64,000 nt of DNA, from contig CM076956.1 in NCBI GenBank assembly GCA_039566865.1, positions 14,147,511-14,211,510 of the forward strand, written 5' to 3'. The position numbers and the translations under genes are program-made. Below the pieces are notes generated by a model, which worked only from the letters and a program-made list of their open reading frames with translations, was not told the DNA's origin and did no database searches. Position 1 is the stretch's first letter. Every line of letters begins with the position of its first letter. Source of the stretch: Aurelia coerulea. Its lineage: Eukaryota; Cnidaria; Scyphozoa; Semaeostomeae; Ulmaridae. Positions 1-11,400 of the stretch are shown piece by piece.

Positions 1-941
1 TTACATATTTGTACCTAGTTTTTGCCACTTGACTTCGTATTTTTCATTGTTTGATTTAGGTTAGTTACTCTTCAATTGTATTTTTGTTCAATGTTCGTAG
101 GGTTGATATGTACTATCATATATGTACTATCAATGATATGTACTATCAATAATGCTGCGGTATCATAATTGTAGTCTGTCGTCGTATTTGTATGAGAATA
201 AATAAAAAAGATATTGAAAATATGACAAAGAATGTATAAATTCATGGAAAAATCCACCCTTTAGTTTAATGTAGATATCCACCAAAGGGGCTCATTAAAA
301 GGGAGCTTATTAATTGTTTAATTTCTTTTAATTTCAAATTATTTAAACACAATATCCTTTCAGCTATTAATACTACAAAAGATATACAGAGGTTTACTTG
401 AAGGTGGTGGCTTAATCGATGATTTATGGTAAGGTTGCAGGTTTGCTCTTTCGTTTCATATGAAAAAGTTCTCAGAACCAGTCCTCGACTGCTGCCAGAG
501 GAAGTACCAACGCTTCTTTTCATGGGCCACAGCATGAGAAATGGGACTTCCATAGTTTAACTGAAGAACATTCAGTTGAAAAGAAGCTTAACTTAACCTC
601 AAGGTTGTTGTCTTCTCTCCTTGTCATTGGCCTACCTTGATATCTCTCCACTACTGACCTACAAATTTCAAACTGCTTCATGTATCAATTACATATTCAA
701 GTATGCGACTCGAAACTTGATGCCCCAAACTCAAAACGAATCCATTAAGAATCACTATGCTATGCGCTTAGCCCTAAACTTCATAGTTGGTTTTATCTTT
801 TCCCCATCTATGGCCACAGGATATTTACATACATTCACCCCTGCTGCCCTGCCAACAAGGATTAATAAGTTTAGCTAGCGACAAGACCAGCAGGGCTGAT
901 ACCATGCACTCTATAAGATGATTAAAGGAATTATCACTGAC
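1..941. other. SCPx intron sequence, nothing recognised
   Basis: Left of the sixth SCPx exon I looked on the minus strand for the next conserved thiolase exon and did not find it, so this is intron. Short open frames at 266-553 and 621-878 have no splice context or family motif. No repeat with clear ends was seen. Confidence 0.5.
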
Positions 942-3900
942 CTTCAGTCCCAGAGATCCTCTCTCCATTTTCTCAAAACCAACGGCCATCACACAATCTG
1001 CTACTCCTTTAAAACGAAATGAACAAAGCTGAGATTTCTAATGAATCCTATGGAAAAGTGAGAGAACTTTGCAAGTTTCGTAATCCACAATAGTTGTTAT
1101 GATTGTTGAATTTCGATGACTATGTTTGCCCCTGAAGCACCTCTTGGACTTTCCATGAATCACTGACACCCATGTCCTTGACAGATGCAAAAGGGGAAAA
1201 GATGGTAGCAAGCAAGGACCTTTGGAATGCAATGGATCTTGGTAAAAGTTCCTTGGCATCATCTTTAGCATTATTTCTACATTCTCTTTCCTTATCTGTC
1301 GATTCTAAGGACAAAATTAGGACAAGATTCTAAGGATCATCTGCAACGATCGAGCATTTTCCACCTTCAATTCAGCAGAGCTATTACCAACGACCCATCA
1401 TGATTCATTGCAATTCTAACTCATCAGTCTGAAAGTACTTTAAATTGTTTATTTTGGTACTAATCGGCACTACTACCTTAACTACTACCTCTCTTGCCTC
1501 TTAAACTAAATGGGAACAGGCATTACTTCTACCATTCACTAACTACAGCCAATTTCGAATTCTCCTAAAATTTAGGGAAAAGATTGCAGCGCTATACATA
1601 CCTCCTTCGATGAGCTGCTTAGCAAGCATAAGTGCTGATGAGCCTGTTGCACAATTGTTGTTTACCTGAAGAGAATAAACATAGACATACAGGGTGTCCC
1701 AAAAAAGTTGCTCGATATTTGATTAAATGTTAAAATTAACGAGATAATCAAAGGGCTCCATGATGAGATAACACAACTTTAAAATCTTTAATTAATCTCA
1801 GACACCAGAATCTCACAAATCCGCTGAATAATAAACGGAGTTACAACCTTTTGAAGTTCAAGTTTGTGTGAAAGCTGAAACCAGAGGCCTCTAAAAAGCA
1901 TTTGTGGAAATACATTGGCTATCATTTCTTTTGCTTCTCGTTCATTTTGGAGAAAACCAAATGGGATTTGGAAAGATTTTCCGTAACCCACGTTTCAAGT
2001 GTATGGATGCATTGAAAACATTTTGAAAATAATCCAGTCTCTCAAAATAATTCAATCGATATTTTTGGATACATGCATTCTTAATCAAATTCTGACAATG
2101 GTTATACTGTAGGAATTAATTTACTTTCTACAGTAAGTCTTATTTGGTTCGCTCTGATATTAAGGGGAGGTATGACACTGGATAATCTTGTTTTATCTCG
2201 CTTTTGCAGCCTTTTCGCATTACAGGCCATCTCGGGGTCTCTTCTGCTTTCAGGTGCCGCATAAATGTGATCTTTGAAAGCTCGTAACTCAGTGAACTGT
2301 CAACGGATTTGCAAGATTCTGGTGTCTAAAATTACTTCAATATCTGACAGACAGGCTTACCTTCCCATGGACCATTTCATTTTATCTTTACTTCTCAATA
2401 TTTAGGCCCCAGTTACACGATACCAGATTCATCACACACCGGATTACTTTTCGCATCAGATAGGGGGGTGCAGTTACAGGACACTGAGGCAATCCGGTGT
2501 CACTCCACTCTGTTTTTGTGGAGTGAAATCATTCAGCTCTGGAGGTGAGGTGCAAATCAATCTGATTCACTCCGCTCCGCATTCCATCTTGTGTAACTGC
2601 ACCAATCCGATGTGACCCCACTCCATTTGCTCGTGTTAACTGCACCATTCCAATGTGACCCCACGCCATTTGGGCTTCGCAGTTGTCAAAGACAATAGAT
2701 TGAGAATTCGCAGTGGAGGGTGATTTGGTGTTGTGTAACTGCAATCCAAAATGGGTTCATGGCAATCCTGTGTCATGTTACTGCGAGCGATTTTGACCAA
2801 AATGGGTTGAAACCAATCCGATGCGAAAAGCAATATCCGGTATCGTGTAACCCAGGCCTTAATCAAACATCAAAAAATTTGTTTGGAACACCCTGTGCTG
2901 TTTCTTTATCCCTAGGAATCGCTGGTAATATATTTTACGAAGCCATTCCATACTGTACGTTTAGCTGCAGTATAATGGTTACATTGTGCAAAGGAACAGC
3001 AATCTTGAAGCAACAAACAACTGTACCTTCCAGTTTTTTTGAGGCTCGATTTCAACCCCTCTGTCAGCAACTTTGAATTTTGAAAACTTTTCTTGAAAAT
3101 ATCACATTTCGATGTCGTTTAAATGTTGGAAATTAATCAAGCAACACATTCAGAAAATGGCAAAAATTCCTTGTACTTACATTGTACATGGGAATGCCTG
3201 TTAATCCAAGTTCATAAAGAGCTCTTTGCCCACATGTTGATTCACCTGAAAAAGATGCATCATGCAACAAATTGAAAAATCTGAAAAGAAATGTCATGTG
3301 TTGACTAGTGATGCGCATGAAGAACTTTACAAAAATCATGTGCTAAAATCGAAGAAGACCCAGTCAATGGAACCGCTATTTTGTGACCAAAGACTTTCAT
3401 CCCTGTTAATGAATTTTCTCCGTTAAGATTGGAACCCTCTCCCCCCATTCAACGGACAAACTTTTTTGTCTCCGGTCAAAATTTCCTAGGCCCCCAAATA
3501 CATACGATACGCTATTTCAATCTATTTTCTTGCTGTCGGCCCAACTACCTAACAATTTTTTCGAGAAAGGTGAGTATAATATTGCAAATTGTAGTACAAA
3601 TATGATGAAAGCAAGTTGAAGAAGTCAGCATATTTAGGATCTAAATCCTTATTCAAATAGTGACATTTCTTTCCAAGATTTTCATCCCCAAAATGATAAT
3701 CTTAACGGATTCAGGTGAGACCTCCTCCACCCTAAAGGAAAAAATCTGTTAACAGGGACAAAAACCTTTTGTCAATACCCCTTACTCAAATTTAAAGAGA
3801 AGGTTTAGAAGCTCAGTGAAAGTGATCATATTTCTCCTGAAATTGTACAACAGCACATTGACTTCTCAATTTGATTCTTTCATCATAACTTTCAGCAAAT

Positions 3901-5676
3901 GTATAGATAATCTTCAAGTCATGCTACCATTTACTTTTCATATTAATGAACCAAAATTTTGCATCTATGACTTTTGTGAATACCATTTTGCAGAAATTTA
4001 ACTTGAAACAACGAAAAATAACATATCTTAGCAGTGCAATGTAAAAATACAGTATCCTAGGACACAAATGACAGATTCTGATATTATCATTCAAGGCAAG
4101 CAAATGAGTCATTGATCTTAAAGTGTTTGAGTTAACCTACTGTCAGGGGCGGCTGACAGTGCTATTAATGCTATTTCGTTAATAGCAATTTTTTTCCAAA
4201 GTAAGGTTGTGCTTCTGTATTGAAAAGAGAAATGTAACGCAAAAAATACAAGTAAAAGTTTTCTCCGGACCTTTGATTTTCCTATCCAGTTCCTTAATTC
4301 CGTCATTTCTTTGACCCCTCAGTGGTATTTGATATTGTGATTGCCCGACTTAATCGACTTAAAGGATGCCGCTTGCATACTTTTCTGAGTCGGACAAAAG
4401 CCAGTCTTCATTGAAACCATAGAAACCCACGCTGTGGCCACCGATGGCCATGCTATTACTTGGCCCGTTTGAATAGCAAACGAACGAGAACAATTGGAAG
4501 TTGCATCATAGTTCTTTTGTGTGTGACGCAATTTGCTGTTGCAACATATGCAAATCTGACAGCCTTGCTATTAAATTCTCAGAATGAATAGCAAGAGATC
4601 ACAAGAGATCTCGCGTACAGATCGTCAGTCGATACAAGTTGAGAAGAGAGTAGAGACCTTTTACGATATAAAATGAATCAAGTTGTCAGGCGGTGTACAA
4701 TGGGGGTGGTTCGACTGTCTTTTCCCTTGTCCACTTCTGCTCTGTCTATGTGAGGAAGAAATTCAACTCATGAGCAGCGCCTTCGTTCGATGGACGCCCA
4801 TGCCTTAATGTTAAGATAAAAGTTGTTCCTGTGAAGCTGTGTGTAGAGATTTGTCGTGGACAGGTGGTGATTCAGAGAAAAATATATATTTCAGTTGGCC
4901 ATGTTTAGTTGTGGGAGAAGAGAAAATGAAAGATTCGGGATTCTACCCAAAGAAAAATGTTCTCCTATTTCCCTCTCCTAAACGGCGGCTCGCAAGGCGG
5001 CTGTGCCAGCTTTGCTATTACAAATTGGAAATGAATAGCAGGGCTTTTACCGAGCGGCGGAAAGCCGCAGCAGTCTAAACAGCCCTCCCTATGTAGCCAC
5101 ATTTTACAGACGATAGCCATGACAGACTTATTCAAAAGGCACCGATTGCAAAATATTGCGTTTTGTTTGAAAAAACCTTTCTAAATGTTTAGAAAAAATC
5201 ATGGAACAGTTAGTTTTCAAAACAGATCATAATCCAGGAACAGTATTAGCTTCATATTCATATCCCTTTTGCAAAAGATAGGCGTTTCCGGCGTTTCCGG
5301 CGTTCTGAAGGGCGTGGCCCCAGAAAATTTTTCCGGGGCAAGCCCCTGGACCCCTGTTGTTCACTCGCTTCGCTCATGATTAATAGAAACTTGTTATCGC
5401 TCCCAGCCGCCCCTGCCTACTGTACTTTGTGTCAAGATATGGCAAATAAAACCAGTGAATAGTTTTTAGTTTTTGTCTTTATTTCTGTTTCTAAGCTGGC
5501 GTATGCTAGCGTCTGCCAAAATGGAATGGTGCCATGGTACACAAAGTGCTTAATAAGATTGCTGTTAAAGGAATTGTCAAGTGCCGTTCATAGCTAGAAC
5601 CAGATGACGTCATGTCTATTTCTGCTATGGACGGCACAGAATATTGTATTTGTATATTGTTGAGTTTTAACTTTGA

Positions 5677-5712
<36 letters not shown>

Positions 5713-8049
5713 AAACTTACCATAAACATAGCCAACAACTGCCTGTTGTACATCTTTGTAGCTCACTCCTGAATCTTTCAATGCAGCTGTGCCTAAAATC
5801 AAACAATTCAAAGTACTAATAATCTCCACTTTGCTTGCTTACGACAGATTCCATCAAAGAATTCACAGTGCATAATCAAAAGTAAAGGTGCTAAATAAAT
5901 CACGTAAAAGTAACTTGAACAATGTACACTACATTTACCACATTTTTCAAGCTTATGTCGCCAAATCACAACATTGTCATGCTTGAAACAATGCAGACCT
6001 GACCAGACATTTGGAAATGAAACTGGATTCCAGCTTTTTCATGGTTTTAACAAGAAGCATTTTGAAGAAGATAATGAAATTAGGGCATTTCTGCAGGTTA
6101 AGGCATGCGTGACTGTAAACATATGCATCAAAAACTTCAAAAGCTTGGGGCACTTCAATAGCTTAAGGTTACTGTAACTGTTCAGACGACAAATTTTCGA
6201 TTTTTTGGTTTTGTCATAATCTGATGGTATAAGTATTTGAGGACTGTTTAAACCAACTCACTTCCAGAAATAGTCACAATTACTTGGAAATTTGAGCATT
6301 TTAAAAGGAGCATTCCTGTTTCTCAAAAATTGCGGGAATATACATAAGCGGATTAAAGTAAACTCACTTGACCTTGCAGCTATGTTCATGACATCCCGTG
6401 CTGCTGTGTTATTGACATAATGCTTTACCAATACCGCGCTTAAGCTAATTGCTTGACCTTTCATGCATAATCGTATTTCCCGCAATTTTTGCTTCATTTT
6501 GATAAAAGCCTGATTTCTCGAAACAGGATTCCCGAGTACTGGTGGGTAATAAAAAATCTTTGTGTACCCAACAGGCCAATCGAATCGCTTGAAACTTGGC
6601 ACACAGAGTCACAATGCATATAACTACGAAACCGTGTCAGCGATTTGTGATAGATCCACTGGTCCGATTTTTACAAGGGTCTGAAAGTTAAAAAAGACAT
6701 TTAAGACATTTACATTTATTTAAAATCATATCATTTCAAGGCAACACCTTTTATCAAAAATTCGTGACACGGTTTTGCAGTTCAGGGCCTTAAGTCTTTG
6801 GTAAATAGAAAGTCGTGGTCCAACGATTATCATTGGGGTACACAAAGATTTTTTCCCAAGGGTGGTCGATTTTGCCTAAAATCTCGAACAAATCATTCGC
6901 GATTTTATTGAATCAACTGAATATATTTTCATGATATTCTACGTTTAATTCTGCGTCGAATGATGCATAAGTTTGTTTGGTATATTTTGACGAACGGCCG
7001 TGGTAAACGGAGTTTCTTAATCGCCGCCTGAACGGTTACAGTAACCTTAATGTAGCTGGCATGTGCCACTAAACAGGGTTTGCGATTTTGCCTCCAAACA
7101 GGGCATCCTTTTTAAAAAAGTGCTCTCAAAGGAGTGTAACAGTAGCTTTGACACAATTGCTCTCATATTGGATTTTAAAAACCAATTTGCAATCTTAGTT
7201 CTTGGCCAATTTTTTCCCAGCTCAGGGAAATTAATTTGAAAACAACTGCTCCCATCATCATTGTAGTTCCTTCAGGTACTGTAAATTGTACCCTTACAGT
7301 GTCTTTACTAATATATTCTATCAAGAACAGACATAAACTTAGTTTTATTTTGCATCGTTTGCTGTGTTCCCATCCCATGTGGGGTGGGAATTTCAATAAA
7401 CCAGCGGTACACCCCGGTACATTGTGATGTCAGGTACCCTTGGGTTCTCAAAAGAGCCACACATTTATAGAGCTTAAGAGAATAGTTAAGCTGCCTGTGA
7501 CAATGACTTGTAACAAAACATAAGTTCATACCTGCTTCAACAGCCATTTGTGGATAATCAAAATCATCTCTCCTGCCAGGTTTTTCAAACTAGAAAAGGA
7601 AAAGGCATTATCTTTAAGGCATTATCTAATGTACTGATCTGATGGTATCTGCAAAATATTAAAAGTATACAATATATACAATACAATTTCCTGCTGTTAA
7701 ATAAAGTTTGCCAAGATGAGATATGCAAGATCCAACATTTATTTTTCTATTATGAAAATTGTGGTGGATGTAGATATTAAAAGAGACAGATTTCTCCTTC
7801 TGGCACATCTTTATCCGTATGTATCTATTATTTAATTCCTAGATATAAATCAAGAGAGGTTTTCTTAATTATGAAGATCAAAATTTTACAAAACGAAATG
7901 TTTTGTACGAGATAAAATTAGGGAATTTTGGTTAGGCCTAGACTAGGAGTAGACTAGGCCATGATATAGGCAAAACAGGCCAAACAAGTACTTTTTACCT
8001 TGGTCATCCCAACACCACACACGAAAACTCGATTCTTGCCACTAACCAT
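942..8049 (-). CDS. SCP2: Sterol carrier protein x (SCPx) / peroxisomal 3-ketoacyl-CoA thiolase, N-terminal part (6 exons, continues off left edge)
   Basis: Exons read on the minus strand: 8049-7999 (ATG at 8049), 7589-7532, 5792-5721, 3245-3181, 1665-1602 and 1006-942. All have GT-AG borders and phases join without error to give 125 residues. The product starts MVSGKNRVFVCGVGMTK, then has GESTCGQRALY and the thiolase active-site loop VNNNCATGSSALM (nucleophile Cys87), followed by VMAVGFEKM. This order matches animal SCPx, which thiolytically cleaves branched 3-oxoacyl-CoAs in peroxisomes and normally carries a C-terminal SCP2 lipid-transfer domain. That domain and the remaining exons lie left of base 1. 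The ATG has purine at -3 and G at +4. The gene is head-to-head with the GST gene at 8493. The family call is firm; the presence of the fused SCP2 domain is inferred. Confidence 0.93.
1690..2895. mobile_element. Mariner-like foldback element, interrupted by a second MITE
   Basis: The left end CAGGGTGTCCCAAA at 1690 (after TA) is mirrored by TTTGGAACACCCTG ending at 2895. Deeper arms also pair: CAGACACCAGAATCT near 1799 with AGATTCTGGTGTCT near 2313. The right TA is not preserved. No transposase frame is present. It lies in an SCPx intron and encloses the element at 2405-2858. Confidence 0.6.
2405..2858. mobile_element. Harbinger-like MITE with TTA target duplication
   Basis: The ends GGCCCCAGTTACACGATACC and GGTATCGTGTAACCCAGGCC are inverted repeats flanked by TTA at 2402-2404 and 2859-2861, the TWA target typical of PIF/Harbinger elements. 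The interior holds several similar copies of a roughly 45-bp unit containing AATCCGATGTGACCCCACTC. It is inserted inside the element at 1690-2895. Confidence 0.75.
3381..3780. repeat. Degenerate foldback repeat
   Basis: The segment around 3381-3440 (TTTCATCCCTGTTAAT, CCGTTAAGATT) pairs imperfectly with 3698-3780 (AATCTTAACGG, CTGTTAACAGGGAC). This looks like an old palindromic MITE in an SCPx intron. Ends and target site are not resolved. Confidence 0.4.
4144..5415. mobile_element. hAT-like element with perfect 8-bp target duplication
   Basis: Terminal CAGGGGCGGCTG at 4144 and CAGCCGCCCCTG ending at 5415 are exact inverted repeats. Both sides carry the 8-bp duplication CCTACTGT (4136-4143 and 5416-5423), as made by hAT transposases. 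The CAGGGGCGG terminus is typical of the superfamily. The 1272-bp interior has only short broken frames, so it is non-autonomous or decayed. It lies in SCPx intron 3. Confidence 0.88.
5680..5710 (-). repeat. 31-nt homopolymer beside an SCPx splice donor
   Basis: An uninterrupted run of 31 A on the plus strand reads as poly-T on the gene strand. It starts 10 nt into the intron downstream of SCPx exon 3, whose donor is at 5720. Confidence 0.95.
6167..7046. mobile_element. piggyBac-like non-autonomous element with TTAA target
   Basis: TTAA at 6163-6166 and 7047-7050 flank the ends GGTTACTGTAACTGTTCAG and CTGAACGGTTACAGTAACC, inverted repeats of about 24 bp with few mismatches. A second inner pair (AATCTTTGTGTACCC near 6555 and GGGGTACACAAAGATT near 6836) folds back too. 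There is no transposase frame. It lies in SCPx intron 2. Confidence 0.82.
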
Positions 8050-8492
8050 GCTTTCAAACGAGATGTTTCTTTTTTTCCAAAAGGCAAGTAATCACTACTG
8101 CAGTGGTAGAATATGGGCAGGCAGGACTGCGTCAGCAAAACTTTGGACTTTCTTGCAGATAGAACCAAACCTCAGGTGGGGGTGGACTTCGAGCAGTTGT
8201 TGCTGTTGCTGTTGATTGTATGTTTTCGAACATTTCGTCTTGTCAAGAACATTTTGCGTCGCAAAAATAAATTGTAATATTCTTCTTTTGGTAAATACCA
8301 TCTATCTATATATTGAACGCCATATGTTAGAGAAAAGCATTTTGTATCCAACGGTTCTATTTTTTGCAATATAATGTTTATTTGGCCAAATCATTGGGGT
8401 GTTAAATTTCAGCGCAAAAGCTTTGCATTCACGACAAGAGGTAGGCCATATCGACCTCGTTTCGGTTCATTCTATCAACATTTGTTGTCAAA
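8050..8492. promoter_or_regulatory. Shared upstream region of head-to-head SCPx and GST genes
   Basis: Only 443 bp separate the SCPx ATG (8049, minus) from the GST ATG (8493, plus), so both promoters must lie largely here. A GTTGCTGTTGCTGTTG stretch occurs near 8200. I see no clear TATA box for either gene. The bidirectional promoter is inferred from layout only. Confidence 0.55.
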
Positions 8493-11400
8493 ATGGCGGT
8501 CGCTGCTAACATTGTAATCGCTTTTATTTCACTCATCGCAGCAATAATCTACAGTGGACAGACAGAATTTGCATTGCAGAAAATCAACGAGATTATCCAG
8601 CGAAAACCAGGCTGCAATCCAACACCTTCCGTTGGCAATGTCACACTGCATTATTTTGCAGGAAGGGGGCGTGGTGAAGTCATTCGAATGTTGATGGCAG
8701 ATGCTGACATTCCATGGACGGAAACAAGGTTCACGAAAGAGACGTGGCCAGAAGCAAAGCAAACTGGGATCAATGTTGGCTTCTACACATTTGGACAAGG
8801 CAAAAATTTACTTCGTTTTTTAATACTTGCCTTTTTTGATCGAATACGAAGTGATACCAACCAAACCAATCAAATTTTAGGCAATAAATGTCCCAAAAAG
8901 TATTCTTGTTTCATCTCAATTTCAAATCAGTTGTCTCTTCATATTACTTAGAAAACATTGTGATTTCTTTCAACGACCGCACAAAATAGGAAAACTAATC
9001 TCAGATCAATCAGCAAAAAAACAAAGAAACTCTAATTGTTCTGGGAAGCTATAAATCTTGAACATAAAAGGGAATAGACATAGCTATAAACAGGCTAAAG
9101 AAGCGCCCGGAAGTCCATCATTGTCTCTTTAGCTACACAATGAAAAACATAGCCTAGGCAATAGGCATCAAAGTTATCAAATACAATACAAGGTGCGCCA
9201 AATATGCACTTTTGGCAGGCTACGATATCGTACGATAAATCGTACATTGGACCAATTTTGAAGATTTTGACTTAATATTTATCGAAAAGCCTAGGATTTT
9301 TGCAAATTTTTTGTGTTGGCCAAATTCTGCAGTAGTTGCAATAAAGTGCCACCCTAAGCCGTCACAAAATGAAAGATTCGACTAGACTCTATGCTTGCTA
9401 TTGTCTTTTTAAACCCCTTGTTTGTTTGTTATCTTATTTTTATTCGATTTTTTACACCTAGCTATACATATATATACAAATATATACACATACAACTAAT
9501 CTAAATCGAATCTACTAACAAAAGGAAAAATAACTAAGGAAATTAATACGTAAATACAGAAGATAAATATCAAAACTACGTGGACACAAATGGACAAAAT
9601 CTACATGATATCATTATATTTACAAGCGTTGCATTTACAGGTGGGGCCATTCCATTGTTTTATCATAACCTTGAAACTGTTTAGATTTTCAGCTGATTTT
9701 AGTTCATTTGGCAAACAGTTCCAAATCTGAGGTCCCATGGCTTTAAGGCTCTTGGAACCGAAAGTTACCTGATTTGGTCGAAAATGATTTAAATTGTTGG
9801 GATTCCGAGATGGATGATTTGAAGTTCTTGAACTAAAAATATTACGCATAAAAGATGGATTCAAGTTTTCAAGTTAGCAGTCATTTCATTTTGTTCAAGC
9901 CAAGAGAGAGCGCTGCTTGCTTCACTTTCCAAAACCTTGACAAGATCCGGCAAGGATTTGGAAAAGAAAGCCAGCGTGTTATCATCAGCATAATTGTACA
10001 TGGTTGCTTGCTTTATGAAACAGAAAAGATCATTTATATAGAAATTGAAAAGAATAGGACCTAACACTGATCCTTGGGGGACTCCTGATACTATTTCTTG
10101 AAAAGAACTGCAGACATTATTTATCCGGACACTCTGCTTCCGTTTTTTCAGATAGGAATAGACAAGAACCAATGCATTTTCATCAAAGCCATATGCATGA
10201 AGTTTGGCTATTATTAAATCATGCGGGATGCAATCAAAAGCCTTTGACAGATCCATCAAGACGGACCCTACAATGAAGTTATTGTCAAGTTTATATTTCC
10301 ACTCTTCTACAAGTTTAATCAAAACATGCTGTGTACTGTATGCTCTTCTATACGCTGCAATAAAGATCGAAAGGGTCTTGTCAAGGAAGGGGCTAAGCTG
10401 TTCCTTTAGAATTTTTTCAAAAATTTTGGAAAAAGTGTTAAGTATACTGACTGGACGATAATTTCTCTCCACAGTACGAACGGGTTCACCTTTGTCTAAA
10501 GGGCAGACTGCTGCAGTTTTTGCATTCTGGGGAAATATGAAATTACGAATGCTACAATTGATAGCGTTAGTAAGAGGGACAGCTAAATCATCGCTAGCCA
10601 GAGAAACAAGCTTTGGTGGAATTTGATCAACACCTGTTGATTTACTGCCATCGAGCATTTTCAATTGGAGCCATACATCTCTAGCAGTAACCTCATTGAA
10701 AGAAAAGGATTCAAAAGTATGTTCAGGGTCTGCAAGTATAGCCAGAATACTCGGATGATCTTTGTATTTATCAAGAATTAACTTGACAATGTCTCGATCA
10801 TCATCAATCGAAGTCTTATCTGCAATGCTGGAAGGTTTCTTACCGGAAGTATTTTCGACGATATTAATGTAATAATCGTTAAAGATCTCACATAAATCAT
10901 GATCATTAGTAACTATTTTGTCATCTTTAACCAATGAGATATCAGTACCAGCTAGGACACCCTTATTTGAGAGAAAAGGTTTCACCAGATCCCAGAAGGC
11001 TTTATTTGACATGAGACCATTGCTGGTGACTCTCTTGAAGTGATTCTTTATGGCTTTTTTACGTAGGGCAACACAGCGATTTCGTTGCTTCTTGAAAGCC
11101 ATTTCATTTTGACTTGAAGGGTGTTTATTTAATCTTCTTTTAAACCTAGAACGAGTATACATGGCTTTTTTCAGCTCTGGATTCATAAAGGGTGCATTAT
11201 TTCCCCTTAGAAACTTTGTTTTGATGGGAGCGTGTTTGTCCACTATATTTTTGAAAGTATTGGTCAGATGATCGTAGGATTTATCCGGGTTAGTCTCGTT
11301 GCATTCAAATTGGGCATGCTTTACATCATTCAAGAAATTTTCAGGAACAAACTTTTTGTAGCTGCGATATTTTATTTGTTTCGGTTTTAGCCTAGGAACA

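Noticed and set aside
266..553. 95-codon minus frame as the next SCPx exon
   Set aside because: Its sequence does not match the conserved thiolase continuation after FEKM...GLK and lacks fitting splice sites.
8800..8951. Treating the 152-codon frame from 8493 as a complete protein
   Set aside because: The tail after FTFGQ is low-complexity intron sequence; the GST fold needs exons 2-4, which are present in phase.
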